The position numbers and the translations under genes are program-made. This document shows, piece after piece, positions 7,321 to 14,876 of a stretch of 24,048 nucleotides of DNA. The stretch covers positions 1 through 24,048 of the forward strand of contig CAZIWA010000085.1 of NCBI GenBank assembly GCA_964542875.1. The letters are read 5' to 3'. This DNA is from CAZGOM01 sp964542875. Lineage in GTDB: Bacteria; Planctomycetota; Phycisphaerae; Phycisphaerales; Phycisphaeraceae. Every line of letters starts with the position of its first letter. Positions within the stretch are counted from its first letter, which is position 1. Below the pieces are notes generated by a model that was not told where the DNA came from, searched no databases, and worked only from the letters and a program-made list of their open reading frames with translations.

Positions 7321-7345
7321 AGCGCATGCCGGATGTGCAACCCGA

Positions 7346-8878
7346 TCAACCCACGGCGGCGGCGGGCGCCGGCGCCACGGGGGCGACGGGAGCCTGGGGA
7401 GCGGCGGGGGCGTTGACGGAGTTGCTGATGGTCTGGTCGAGTTTTTCGATCTGGGCGGCGAAGCTGGGGTCCTGGCCCATGCGTTCTTCGACGATGCGGA
7501 TCGAGTGCATGACGGTGGTGTGGTCACGCCCGCCGAAGTATGCGCCGATTTCTTCGAGGGAGAAGCGCGTACGTTTGCGGGCGAGCCACATGCAGACCTG
7601 GCGGGGGCCGGTGATGGACTTGTGCCGACGTTTGGACTGGAGGTCCGAGAGCTTGACGTTGTAGTAGTTGGTGACCGCGGAAATGATGTTTTGCAGGGTG
7701 ACCTGTGAGCCGGAGGCGTGGATCTGGGAATCTCCCAGCGCGGCCTTGGCGAGGGTGAGGTCGATCTTCTGGTTTTGAAGAACGGCGTGACCCTGGAGGG
7801 TGGTGATTGCGCCTTCAAGCTCGCGGGCGTTGGAGTCGAGCCGTTGGGCGATGTAGGCGATGACTTCCTCGGGGATGACGATGCCGCGGAGCTTGGCCTT
7901 GGACTTGATAATGGCCACACGCGTCTCATAGCAGGGCTTGGAGACGTGAGCGATCATGCCCCACTGGAAGCGGGAGACCAGGCGGTCTTCAAGCTGGGGG
8001 ATTTCCGACGGCGGCGAATCCGAGGAGAGGACGATCTGCCGGTTGGACTGGTAAAGCTCGTTGAAGGTGTGGAAGAATTCTTCCTGGGTGCGTTCGCGGT
8101 CGGCCAGGAAGTGGATGTCGTCGATGACGAGCATGTCCACGTGGCGGTAGCGGTGGCGGAACTCGGCCATTTTGCCCGACTGCACACACTCCAGGAACTG
8201 GTTCATGAAGGTGTCGCAGGAGATGTAGCAGATCTTCATGTCCGGGCGCTTGCGCAGGACTTCCTGGCAGATGGCCTGGAGGAGGTGGGTTTTACCCAGG
8301 CCGACGCCGCCATGGATGAAGAGGGGGTTGTAGGCCTTGCCTGGCTGGTTGGCGACGGCGACGGAGGCGCTGTAGGCCAAGTGGTTGCCGGGGCCGGTGA
8401 CGAAGTTTTCAAAGGCGTAGTCGGGGGAGATGACGATTTGGTCGTTGACCAGGGGATCATCTGAGGGAGGAGTGCGTCGAATAAGCGACGGGGCGGCAGC
8501 AGGCGTGGGGGCAGCGGGGGCCTGGCGCGGGGCGTCCCCGAAGGTGCCCTGGGTCTGGTGGGGGACGGGCTCGGGCGTGGCGGAGGGCAGGTTGCCGGTG
8601 GCCAGGGCCGGCGCGTCGAGGTTGGGCTCGACCTGCTCGGTGACGAACCGGACGCTGATGAGCGCACCGGTGACGTTTTGCGCTGCTTCGACGAAGTAGT
8701 CGAGGCATTTGTTCTGGAGGTAATTCTTCTGGACGGAGTTTCCTGTGTGGATGCGCAGGAGTCCGGCGTGGAGATCGATGGGTTGAAGCTCGTCAAACCA
8801 CTGCCTGCAGACAGTGGGGTGCTTGCGCCTCAGATAGTCCATCATTTGGCGCCACAGCGTGGGGTCGACCTTGGCCAT
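7346..8878 (-). CDS. dnaA: Chromosomal replication initiator protein DnaA
   Basis: DnaA is the AAA+ ATPase that binds DnaA boxes and melts the origin. The 510-residue product has all four domains. Domain I (1-80) begins with DPTLWRQMMDYLRRKHP. Domain II is a Pro/Ala-rich linker (about 85-140). Domain III carries Walker A GGVGLGKT (190-197) and Walker B DMLVIDDIHF (248-257). Domain IV carries the helix-turn-helix and the signature around FGGRDHTTVMHSI (448-460). An additional Pro/Ala/Val tail of about 20 residues follows the normal end. An in-frame GTG at 8965 would add 29 residues. That codon lies inside the predicted promoter, so I choose the ATG at 8878. Upstream are the division genes, an uncommon neighbour for dnaA, which usually adjoins dnaN or gyrB. 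Confidence 0.97.
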   Translation of the reverse strand: MAKVDPTLWRQMMDYLRRKHPTVCRQWFDELQPIDLHAGLLRIHTGNSVQKNYLQNKCLDYFVEAAQNVTGALISVRFVTEQVEPNLDAPALATGNLPSATPEPVPHQTQGTFGDAPRQAPAAPTPAAAPSLIRRTPPSDDPLVNDQIVISPDYAFENFVTGPGNHLAYSASVAVANQPGKAYNPLFIHGGVGLGKTHLLQAICQEVLRKRPDMKICYISCDTFMNQFLECVQSGKMAEFRHRYRHVDMLVIDDIHFLADRERTQEEFFHTFNELYQSNRQIVLSSDSPPSEIPQLEDRLVSRFQWGMIAHVSKPCYETRVAIIKSKAKLRGIVIPEEVIAYIAQRLDSNARELEGAITTLQGHAVLQNQKIDLTLAKAALGDSQIHASGSQVTLQNIISAVTNYYNVKLSDLQSKRRHKSITGPRQVCMWLARKRTRFSLEEIGAYFGGRDHTTVMHSIRIVEERMGQDPSFAAQIEKLDQTISNSVNAPAAPQAPVAPVAPAPAAAVG

Positions 8879-8957
8879 GTCACTTAACTTTCGTTCTTGC
8901 CGTAGGGAGGCGGTTGTCTTGGGATTGGGGCGTTTGATGAGCCAACGGCCCAAAAAG

Positions 8958-8966
8958 TTTTCCACA
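8958..8966. promoter_or_regulatory. DnaA box at the dnaA promoter
   Basis: TTTTCCACA fits the DnaA box consensus TTWTNCACA exactly. It covers the predicted transcription start and touches the -10 box. Binding here would let DnaA repress its own gene, as known in other bacteria. Only one clear box was found, so this is not evidence of an origin by itself. Confidence 0.65.
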
Positions 8967-8994
8967 ACATAAGTCGAGCATCTATCAGTGTCAA
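8966..8994 (-). promoter_or_regulatory. Promoter of dnaA
   Basis: On the minus strand a perfect TTGACA (8989-8994), a 17-base spacer and TATGTT (8966-8971, 4/6) predict a start near 8959. That leaves a leader of about 80 bases before the ATG at 8878. It rules against the upstream GTG start, which would lie before the transcript begins. Confidence 0.65.
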
Positions 8995-9218
8995 TGAAGG
9001 TGGGACGAGAAAATTTTAGTGAATGGGGTTCAGAGGGGAGAAGAAGGGTCTGGGGTGCGGGGTCTGGGGTCTGGTCAGAAGTGGAAATGGTTTCAAGGAG
9101 ACAGCCGGAGGCAACCGGTGCCTGATGGGGGCGTTTTTTTGTGCCTTGTGAGGGGGACCTGCGGGCCGGGAGAAAGCCAATGCCGGCAAGGTCGGCACCT
9201 CATGCGGCCAGAAAGTTT
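8995..9218. other. Intergenic stretch between ftsI and dnaA
   Basis: No gene is supported. It contains the GGTCTGGGG-type repeat (9045-9076), a small hairpin (AGGCA/TGCCT near 9108-9122) with a T-run some bases beyond on the plus strand, and a weak TGCCG/CGGCA hairpin near 9181-9197 that could lie at the end of the ftsI transcript. No convincing terminator for ftsI is visible. Confidence 0.5.
9045..9076. repeat. GGTCTGGGG-type intergenic repeat, copy 1
   Basis: The block ends in GGGGTCTGGGGTCTGGTC and is preceded by GGGAGAAG and GGGTCTGGGG. The same core with the same left flank occurs at 16325-16353. Its runs of G on the plus strand could form a G-quadruplex. Confidence 0.65.
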
Positions 9219-12200
9219 TTATCGGCCGGGGGCGCGATTGTTGACTTGGAGGAGGCGGGACGAGGGGGACTGGGGTTTGGGCTTGGTGGTCTCGGTTTGT
9301 TCGACGTCTGGGGTGACGCCGAGGTAGGCGAGGGTTTGTTCGACGATGCGCATGCCGGCGGGTGCGGCGATGGTTCCGCCGTAGTAGCCGATGGAGCGAT
9401 TGGGGCGCTGGAGGATGGTGACGACGACGATTTTGGGGTCATCGACGGGTGCGCCGCAGGCGAAGGAGCCGGTGTAGGCGTCGGGTTCATACCCGCCGCC
9501 TTTGGGGTTGGCCATTTGGGCGGTGCCGGTTTTGCCGAAGATGGTGTAGAGCTTGCTGTTGGCTTGCTTACCTGTGCCTTCGAGGACGACGCGGCGCATG
9601 ACGTTACGGGTGTGGACAGCGGTTTCGGGCTTGAGGACCTGCGGGCCTTTGGGGGTTTGGGCGTCGGTGGAGTTGGGATCGACGTATTTGATGGTGGGGG
9701 TGATGAGGGTGCCGCCGTTGGCGAGTGCGCAGTAGGCGCGGGCCATCTGCATGGGGGTGACGGAGATTTCCTGTCCCATGGGGATGGAGGTGACGGAGTA
9801 GGAGGTCCATTTCTTGAGGCTGTGGAAGATGCCGCCGATTTCGCCGGGGAGGCCCGAGCCGGTGGGCTTGCCGAAGCCGAAGGAGGCGACGGCGTTATAG
9901 AGGGCCTGGGGGCCCATGCGTTCGCCGACGATGGCCATGCCGATGTTGGAGGATTTGACGAGGACTTCTTCCCAGGTGGCGCGGCCGACGGGGTGGGAGT
10001 CGCGCAGGCGGCGTCCGGTGGAGGAGCGCCAGAAGCCGGGGCCGCAATCAAGCATTTCCAGCGGACGGGCGTAGCCCTGCTCCGTGGCGAGGGCCCAGAT
10101 GAAGGGCTTGAAGGTGGAGCCGGGCTCGTAGGTGTCGGTGATGGCGTGGTTCTTGCGCAGTTCCGGGGCGGCGGTGCCGAAGGCGTTGGCGTCGATCTCG
10201 GGATAGACGGCCAAGGCGAGGATTTCGCCGGTGTGGGGGTCCATGACGATGACGGCGCCAGACTTTGCCTGGAACTGAGTGCAGGAAGCGGCGAGCTCTT
10301 TTTCAGCAATGCGCTGGACGGTGATGTCAATGCTCAAACGGACGGCCTGGCCGTCCTGAGGAAGCTTGTATTCGCCATCGTTGATCCAGAGGGAACGGTG
10401 GCGTGAATCGCGCTCGTAGGTGAATGCGCCGTTTTGGCCGGAGAGGTCCTTGTCGAAGAGCTTTTCAACGCCTTCAATGCCTTTGCCGTCGATGTTGACA
10501 AAGCCCAGGAGGTGAGCGGCGAGGTTCTTGTAGGGGTAATCACGGACGAGGATGGTCTGCGTGCCCAGGGGCTTGAGGGTTTTGTCTTTCAGGAGGTCGG
10601 GGAGGGCGTCGGCCTGTTCTTCGTTGGCCTTGCGGACGATCTTGATGAAGCGCTTATTGCCGGCGTTTTCGATTTTGGACTGGAGGGCGGCGGGGTCGAT
10701 CTTCAGGGCGGTGCCGACGTCGTCAGAGAAAGTTTTGGCGGCCTGGGCGTCTTTGACGATGCCTGGGTCAATGAAGACGGACTTGGTGGCGCGGGTGAGG
10801 CTCAGGGCGCGGCCGTTGCGGTCTTCAATGACGCCGCGGCGGTAGTGGAGGGTGGCCTTGGAGTTTTGAGAGTCGACCAGGGCGGCGATTTTTGGATCGG
10901 GCTTGAGCTGGAGCTGGACGACGCGCGCGCCCAGGACCGCCATGAGGCCAAGGACACCGACGGCGCAGACCGCGGCGAAGCGATCGATGCGCTTGCCCTG
11001 GCGGGATTGCGGGGTTTCGTCGCTGGAGGGGATGAACCACCAGTTTTTCTTTGCTTTTTTGGCTTTGGTTTTGGTCTTGGTTTTGGTGTCGACGGGGGCG
11101 GCGGCCTGGTCTTGCGGGCCTTGCATGCCAAGGGCCAGCGCGGTGCCGCCTGCGGCAGCGACAGCGGAAACGACCAGCGGAATGGGTGCTGAAGGCTCGT
11201 CAGAAGCATTAAAGGGGATGGACGGTTCATCGGCTGCGCCGGTGAACTTGAGTGTTTTGGTTTCCGGCAGGCGGACCGGGCCGGTGTCTTCCAGTTGGAT
11301 GTTTTCCACTTCGCGCGTGAGGGAGAGCACGGGGGAAGCGACGCAGGCTTGAAGGTCCTGCGTGGCCTGGCTGCGCGCGGTGGCGTAGATGCCGGATTCT
11401 TCAATGGAGGAATCGTCGGCAGGAGAGATTTCCTGCTGAGCGTCAAAAAGCGAGATGGGGGCCGGAGCTTCGTGCTGAGCTTCGACAGGGGCTTGAGGTG
11501 AGATGAAGCCGGCGGCCAGCGGGAGGGGGCTTGACGGAGCAGCGGGCTCAAGCGGGGCCTGAGCCGCGGGCTGAACCGGCGCGGGGGCAGGAGGATGAAT
11601 GGGCGAGGGATAAGCCGGGAGAGAAGCTTTCAGGAGTGCGAGTTTCTCCGCGAGCGTGGGCTGGGCGGGTTTTACCGGCGCAATGACGGGGAAGAAAGGC
11701 TCGGGCTCGGGAGCCGCGGCGGCAACCATGGGCTCCGGGGTGACGTGCGCAGGGTCGACAGCGCCGGCGGCGTCAGCGGCCTGGGGTGAAAGAGGTTCAG
11801 CGGCGGCCACGGGCTGGGGCGTGTGCGTGTCGGCGAGCTTGGCGATGACATCGACAGGCTGTTCCTGCGCGATGATGGGCTCAGGCTCCGAGGGCATGCT
11901 GGAGGCGATCATCGGTGCGGGCTCAGGCTGGCTGGATGCGTTGTCGGAAACGGGTTGATCAAGATCAGGAATCGAGGGCGCCTGGGCCAGCGGGACGGCG
12001 GGGGCGTCGAAAACGCTTTGGCCTTCTTCAAGTGAAGAAGCGACGGGTTCGTCGGAGTCGAGCTGCATGGCGGCGGGAGATTCGTTTACGGCTTGGGGGA
12101 GAGCCTGATCGTTGATGTCATCCGATGACGGCTCCCACCCCTGTCCTCCCTCGGAGGGAGAGGGGGGAAGAGCAGAGCTATCGCTTGCATCTAGCGGGTG

Positions 12201-12245
12201 CGAGTGGTCGGTGGGGGGCTGGTTTTCGTGGTCGCTTGGTTGCAT
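9219..12245 (-). CDS. ftsI: FtsI-like class B penicillin-binding protein with long N-terminal extension
   Basis: This is a peptidoglycan DD-transpeptidase acting in the periplasm at the division site. The 1008-residue product has a single membrane helix at about 423-444. The dimerisation/pedestal region follows, containing RRGVIEDRNGR (469-479). The transpeptidase domain has the three catalytic motifs: STFK (Ser710 nucleophile), SSN (765-767) and KTGT (905-908). FtsI proteins are usually about 550-650 residues; here about 420 residues rich in Pro, Ala, Glu and Ser precede the membrane helix and should lie in the cytoplasm. A run of alternating Thr/Lys (TKTKTKTKAKKAKK, 387-400) sits just before it. 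Codons 25-38 derive from a REP-like palindrome. The ATG at 12245 has no clear Shine-Dalgarno sequence, and a later start within the extension cannot be excluded. It follows the ftsL-like gene by 65 bases. Confidence 0.93.
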   Translation of the reverse strand: MQPSDHENQPPTDHSHPLDASDSSALPPSPSEGGQGWEPSSDDINDQALPQAVNESPAAMQLDSDEPVASSLEEGQSVFDAPAVPLAQAPSIPDLDQPVSDNASSQPEPAPMIASSMPSEPEPIIAQEQPVDVIAKLADTHTPQPVAAAEPLSPQAADAAGAVDPAHVTPEPMVAAAAPEPEPFFPVIAPVKPAQPTLAEKLALLKASLPAYPSPIHPPAPAPVQPAAQAPLEPAAPSSPLPLAAGFISPQAPVEAQHEAPAPISLFDAQQEISPADDSSIEESGIYATARSQATQDLQACVASPVLSLTREVENIQLEDTGPVRLPETKTLKFTGAADEPSIPFNASDEPSAPIPLVVSAVAAAGGTALALGMQGPQDQAAAPVDTKTKTKTKAKKAKKNWWFIPSSDETPQSRQGKRIDRFAAVCAVGVLGLMAVLGARVVQLQLKPDPKIAALVDSQNSKATLHYRRGVIEDRNGRALSLTRATKSVFIDPGIVKDAQAAKTFSDDVGTALKIDPAALQSKIENAGNKRFIKIVRKANEEQADALPDLLKDKTLKPLGTQTILVRDYPYKNLAAHLLGFVNIDGKGIEGVEKLFDKDLSGQNGAFTYERDSRHRSLWINDGEYKLPQDGQAVRLSIDITVQRIAEKELAASCTQFQAKSGAVIVMDPHTGEILALAVYPEIDANAFGTAAPELRKNHAITDTYEPGSTFKPFIWALATEQGYARPLEMLDCGPGFWRSSTGRRLRDSHPVGRATWEEVLVKSSNIGMAIVGERMGPQALYNAVASFGFGKPTGSGLPGEIGGIFHSLKKWTSYSVTSIPMGQEISVTPMQMARAYCALANGGTLITPTIKYVDPNSTDAQTPKGPQVLKPETAVHTRNVMRRVVLEGTGKQANSKLYTIFGKTGTAQMANPKGGGYEPDAYTGSFACGAPVDDPKIVVVTILQRPNRSIGYYGGTIAAPAGMRIVEQTLAYLGVTPDVEQTETTKPKPQSPSSRLLQVNNRAPGR
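12131..12170. repeat. REP-like palindromic repeat, copy 3, inside the ftsI frame
   Basis: CTCCCACCC, a pyrimidine arm ending CCTCCCT, a CGG loop and AGGGAGAGGGG have the same order and orientation as copies 1 and 2. The core hairpin is 12146-12160. It is read through in frame as PPSPSEGGQGWEP in the disordered N-terminus of FtsI. Confidence 0.6.
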
Positions 12246-12310
12246 TGCGCTCGACTGGCCTCCGTGCCAGATGTTTTGAATCGTGTCGGCGATGCTGAGG
12301 AGATCAATGT

Positions 12311-12829
12311 TCAGCGCCGGTTGGGGCGCTGGACCTGAGTGTGCGGTTCGGGATCGACTACGGGAATCATGATGGGGCCCTGGCCGCCGCCGATGCCGGC
12401 GCTGACCTGAACCATGGTCACTTCCTGGACGGGCTTGGCTGGGATGGTTTTATTGTTGACGAAACGGCCGTCATCGGGCCCGTTGGGGATGGAATCTGTG
12501 TCGGGCATGTCCGGGAGGACCTGGGCATCGAGCATGGGGCGGAGCTTGATGCCCTGGCGCAAGGCCGCTTTGGCGAGGGATTCGGGATCAAGCTTGCTGG
12601 CGATGCGGACCTGGTAATCCCAGATGGCCTGGCGGTCGTGGTTGATCTGGGAGTGGGAACGGACGATCTGATGCATGGCCTCAAGGCGCTGCTGGCGCAT
12701 GACCAGTATGCCCAGTGCGACGAGTGCGCCGAAGACAACCAGAGCCAGGAGTTTGGGATACATGGGATCGGTTTCGGGGTTTGAGCTTGTGATCTGGCAG
12801 GGCCGGTTTGCGAAGGGTTTCAGGGCCAT
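12311..12829 (-). CDS. ftsL: FtsL-like bitopic division protein
   Basis: A 172-residue protein with one membrane helix (about 25-44, LLALVVFGALVALGILVM) followed by a charged helical stretch (45-80, RQQRLEAMHQIVRSHSQINHDRQ) and a Pro-rich tail. FtsL proteins are poorly conserved small bitopic coiled-coil proteins that bridge other divisome subunits. The call rests on this topology and on position directly upstream of ftsI in a cluster led by rsmH. The usual length is about 90-120 residues, so the roughly 90-residue C-terminal tail (ending QVQRPNRR) is extra. An alternative start is the ATG at 12763, just before the membrane helix; neither start has a clear ribosome binding site. A strong hairpin lies upstream at 12870-12915. 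Confidence 0.65.
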   Translation of the reverse strand: MALKPFANRPCQITSSNPETDPMYPKLLALVVFGALVALGILVMRQQRLEAMHQIVRSHSQINHDRQAIWDYQVRIASKLDPESLAKAALRQGIKLRPMLDAQVLPDMPDTDSIPNGPDDGRFVNNKTIPAKPVQEVTMVQVSAGIGGGQGPIMIPVVDPEPHTQVQRPNRR

Positions 12830-12869
12830 TTAAGGCGCGCTGAAACCGGGGTTTCTTTGTTTAAGGTTC

Positions 12870-12915
12870 AGCCCCGGAGGTTGCGTCTCGTTGGTGACAC
12901 AACCTGATCGGGGCT
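12870..12915. other. Compound hairpin between the LysM gene and ftsL
   Basis: An outer 7-bp stem (AGCCCCG 12870-12876 with CGGGGCT 12909-12915) and an inner 9-bp stem (12879-12887 with 12896-12904, one G-U pair in the minus-strand RNA) are joined by a small asymmetric internal loop. The terminal loop has 8 bases. No U-run follows on the minus strand. It could be a 3' stabiliser, a processing site or an attenuator between two cistrons. Confidence 0.65.
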
Positions 12916-12957
12916 GTCGCTTGCTGTGTTGTCGGTCAGAGGCTGCGGGGCGGCGAC

Positions 12958-13839
12958 TCAGATCGCGTTGCCGCGGGGAACCTTGAGAACCATGCCGATC
13001 TTGAGGTCTTTGGGGTCCTTCAAGGTGGCTTTGTTTGCATCGAGGATGACGGTCCACTTGTTCTTGCTGCCAAGGGTTTTGGCGGCGATGGTGGAGAGGG
13101 TGTCGCCCTGCTTGACGGTGTAGGACATTTCCTTGGCCGCGGGGGCGGGGGTTTCAGCGACGGCGGTGGCGGACTGGTTGCTGGGGCGGGTTTCGGGGCC
13201 AGCGGGGGTCGCCGGTGCGGCGGTCGGGGCCGCAACAGGTGCCGCGGCCTTGGCGGCGGGAGCAGCGGGGATGGTGAGCTTCATGCCAAGCTTGAGCTGG
13301 CTGTTCTTGGTCAGCTTGTTGGCATCGGCGATCCGCTTGTACTGATTGGGATCGTTGTAGTACTGCTTGGAGATGGAGGAGAGGCTGTCACCCTTGGCCA
13401 CGGTGTGGATTTTTTCAGCCGGGGCGGCGGGAGCGCCGGCGCCGGTGTCGGAATCCAGGTTGATGCCGGGGCGATCGATAACGCTGGTCCCGGTGGTGGG
13501 GGCGTTGACTTTCTGAATGATGAAGGTGTCGACCGGGGCCGTGGGGGCCGGGCCGGCGGCGATCTGGCCGGGTTTCACAGCGGTGGCGCCGGGGTTAAGC
13601 CCGGAAGCGTTTTGCGGCTCCTGGGGCTGGTTGACGGTGCTGAGTTCGCCGGGGCCGGGAAGGGGCTGGACCCGGGTGGCTTCTTCGCTGGTGACGCGTG
13701 AGGCGGCCATGGGCGCCATGCCGGAGAGATCAGCCGGTTCCGACTTCCTGACGGCGGAAAGATGATCACTGACAATGATCCCCATAAGGAGGATCACACC
13801 AAAAGCGACGAGCATTCCAACTTTCGTTTGACGAGCCAT
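12958..13839 (-). CDS. Membrane-anchored protein with two LysM domains
   Basis: LysM domains bind the N-acetylglucosamine moieties of peptidoglycan. The 293-residue product has an N-terminal membrane helix (7-25, VGMLVAFGVILLMGIIVS) and a low-complexity Ala/Pro linker. LysM 1 (143-191) contains HTVAKGDSLSSISKQYY, LysM 2 (238-288) contains YTVKQGDTLSTIAAKTLG, and both end in the usual LKIGMxLxVP-type strand. No catalytic domain is present. The frame opens 9 bases earlier with a GTG, but the ATG at 13839 is preceded by GGTGGA at good spacing, so I start there. It sits between rsmH and ftsL, a place normally without an extra gene, and so probably helps tether division machinery to the wall. That role is inference from context. 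Confidence 0.9.
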   Translation of the reverse strand: MARQTKVGMLVAFGVILLMGIIVSDHLSAVRKSEPADLSGMAPMAASRVTSEEATRVQPLPGPGELSTVNQPQEPQNASGLNPGATAVKPGQIAAGPAPTAPVDTFIIQKVNAPTTGTSVIDRPGINLDSDTGAGAPAAPAEKIHTVAKGDSLSSISKQYYNDPNQYKRIADANKLTKNSQLKLGMKLTIPAAPAAKAAAPVAAPTAAPATPAGPETRPSNQSATAVAETPAPAAKEMSYTVKQGDTLSTIAAKTLGSKNKWTVILDANKATLKDPKDLKIGMVLKVPRGNAI

Positions 13840-13890
13840 TTTTTCCACCGATTCCTTCCCGATTGGGTTTTGTGTTCAGACATCCGTGTA

Positions 13891-13921
13891 CCGGTTAAAA
13901 GCCCGCACAGCCGTTAACCGG
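13891..13921 (-). other. Hairpin enclosing the rsmH stop codon
   Basis: Perfect 8-base arms CCGGTTAA (13891-13898) and TTAACCGG (13914-13921) flank a 15-base loop. The rsmH stop codon (13914-13916) lies inside one arm. The next gene starts 52 bases past the hairpin. No U-run follows. Confidence 0.55.
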
Positions 13922-14876
13922 GAACAATCATCCGTATGGCCCGGAGCTTGGCAGACCTGCTCCGGGGGTTGGCGTGGACTTCATCGCCTGAGGCGATGAC
14001 AGGCTTTCTGGTGAGCCTGTCGGCCTTGCCGTCCTGGCAGAGGGCCTGGAACGCATGCTTGACGATCCTGTCTTCCAGTGAGTGGAAACTGATGATCGCG
14101 GCGATGCCCCCCGGGGCGAGCAACTGAGGCAGGTCTTTCAGGAGTTCCTCAAGAGCGGCGAGCTCCTGATTGACTTGTATCCTGAGGGCCATGAAGGTGC
14201 GCGTGGCGGGATCGATCCGTTCGTGCGCCTGGTGGCCGTAGGCCTGGCGGCAGAGCCTTGCCAGTTCCGATGTAGTTTGTATCGGCGATTTAAGCCGGGC
14301 CTCTACAATCTTTCGCGCGATTCTTCTGCTGAGGCGTTCTTCGCCGTAGTTGTAGATGAGGTTGGCCAGTTCCGTTTCGGAAGTGCGGTTGACGACATCG
14401 GCGGCGGTGATGCCGGAGGTGGTGTCCAGACGCATGTCCAAAGGGCCGTCGGCCATGAAGGAAAGCCCGCGTGCGGGGTCAGACATTTGATTAGAGGCAA
14501 AGCCAAGGTCCGCAAGCAGGCCATCGACTTGTTTCGCGCCGACGGCGGCGAGGGCTTCGCGCGCCTGGGCGAAATTCGCGTGAACGACATTCACCTTCAC
14601 ATCGGGGACGTTTAAGGCGCGCAGAGTGTCAAGCGCGTAGCGTGCGTTGTTGGGGTCGGTGTCGAGCCCGATGTACCAGCCGCCCGGGGAGATGAGCGGG
14701 AGGATGAGAGAAGCGTGGCCGGCGCGGCCGGTGGTGCAGTCGAGGATGGTTTTGCCGGGCTTGAGGTCAAGCTGCTGGATGACTTCACGGGGGAGGACCG
14801 GAAGATGGCCAGCGCCCTGGACGGTGAAGTCCGGGAGTTGGTCATCGGAGGATGATGGAAGATCCTGGTCGGGCAT
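13914..14876 (-). CDS. rsmH: 16S rRNA (cytosine-1402-N4)-methyltransferase
   Basis: RsmH (MraW) transfers a methyl group from S-adenosylmethionine to N4 of C1402 in the ribosomal decoding centre. The product has 320 residues, normal for the family. The opening HLPVLPREVIQQL (24-36) matches the usual substrate-side motif. The SAM-binding loop reads DCTTGRAGH (46-54), slightly altered from the common TxGxGGH form. Further family motifs are DGLLADLGFASNQ (118-130), GPLDMRLD (144-151), the SFHSLEDRIVKHAF block (263-276) and the final NPRSRSAKLRA (303-313). It is the first visible gene of the division cluster. mraZ, which usually precedes it, is not in the 387 bases upstream. Downstream genes are LysM, ftsL-like and ftsI, so co-transcription is probable. 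Confidence 0.96.
   Translation of the reverse strand: MPDQDLPSSSDDQLPDFTVQGAGHLPVLPREVIQQLDLKPGKTILDCTTGRAGHASLILPLISPGGWYIGLDTDPNNARYALDTLRALNVPDVKVNVVHANFAQAREALAAVGAKQVDGLLADLGFASNQMSDPARGLSFMADGPLDMRLDTTSGITAADVVNRTSETELANLIYNYGEERLSRRIARKIVEARLKSPIQTTSELARLCRQAYGHQAHERIDPATRTFMALRIQVNQELAALEELLKDLPQLLAPGGIAAIISFHSLEDRIVKHAFQALCQDGKADRLTRKPVIASGDEVHANPRSRSAKLRAIRMIVPG

Noticed and set aside
6829..7929. Minus-strand frame of 366 codons overlapping dnaA and the lipoprotein gene
   Set aside because: It is out of frame with both, and its Ser/Pro/Arg-rich composition is typical of a shifted frame.
8958..9218. Chromosomal origin next to dnaA
   Set aside because: Only one good DnaA box and no AT-rich unwinding region are visible, so an origin is not supported.
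9141..10406. Plus-strand open frame of 421 codons opposite ftsI
   Set aside because: It lies over the catalytic region of the penicillin-binding protein and is Gly/Asp/Val-rich low-complexity sequence without motifs.
12842..12855. Small palindrome GAAACC/GGTTTC followed by TTTGTTT on the plus strand
   Set aside because: It looks like a plus-strand terminator, but no plus-strand gene is present and the stem is only 6 bp.
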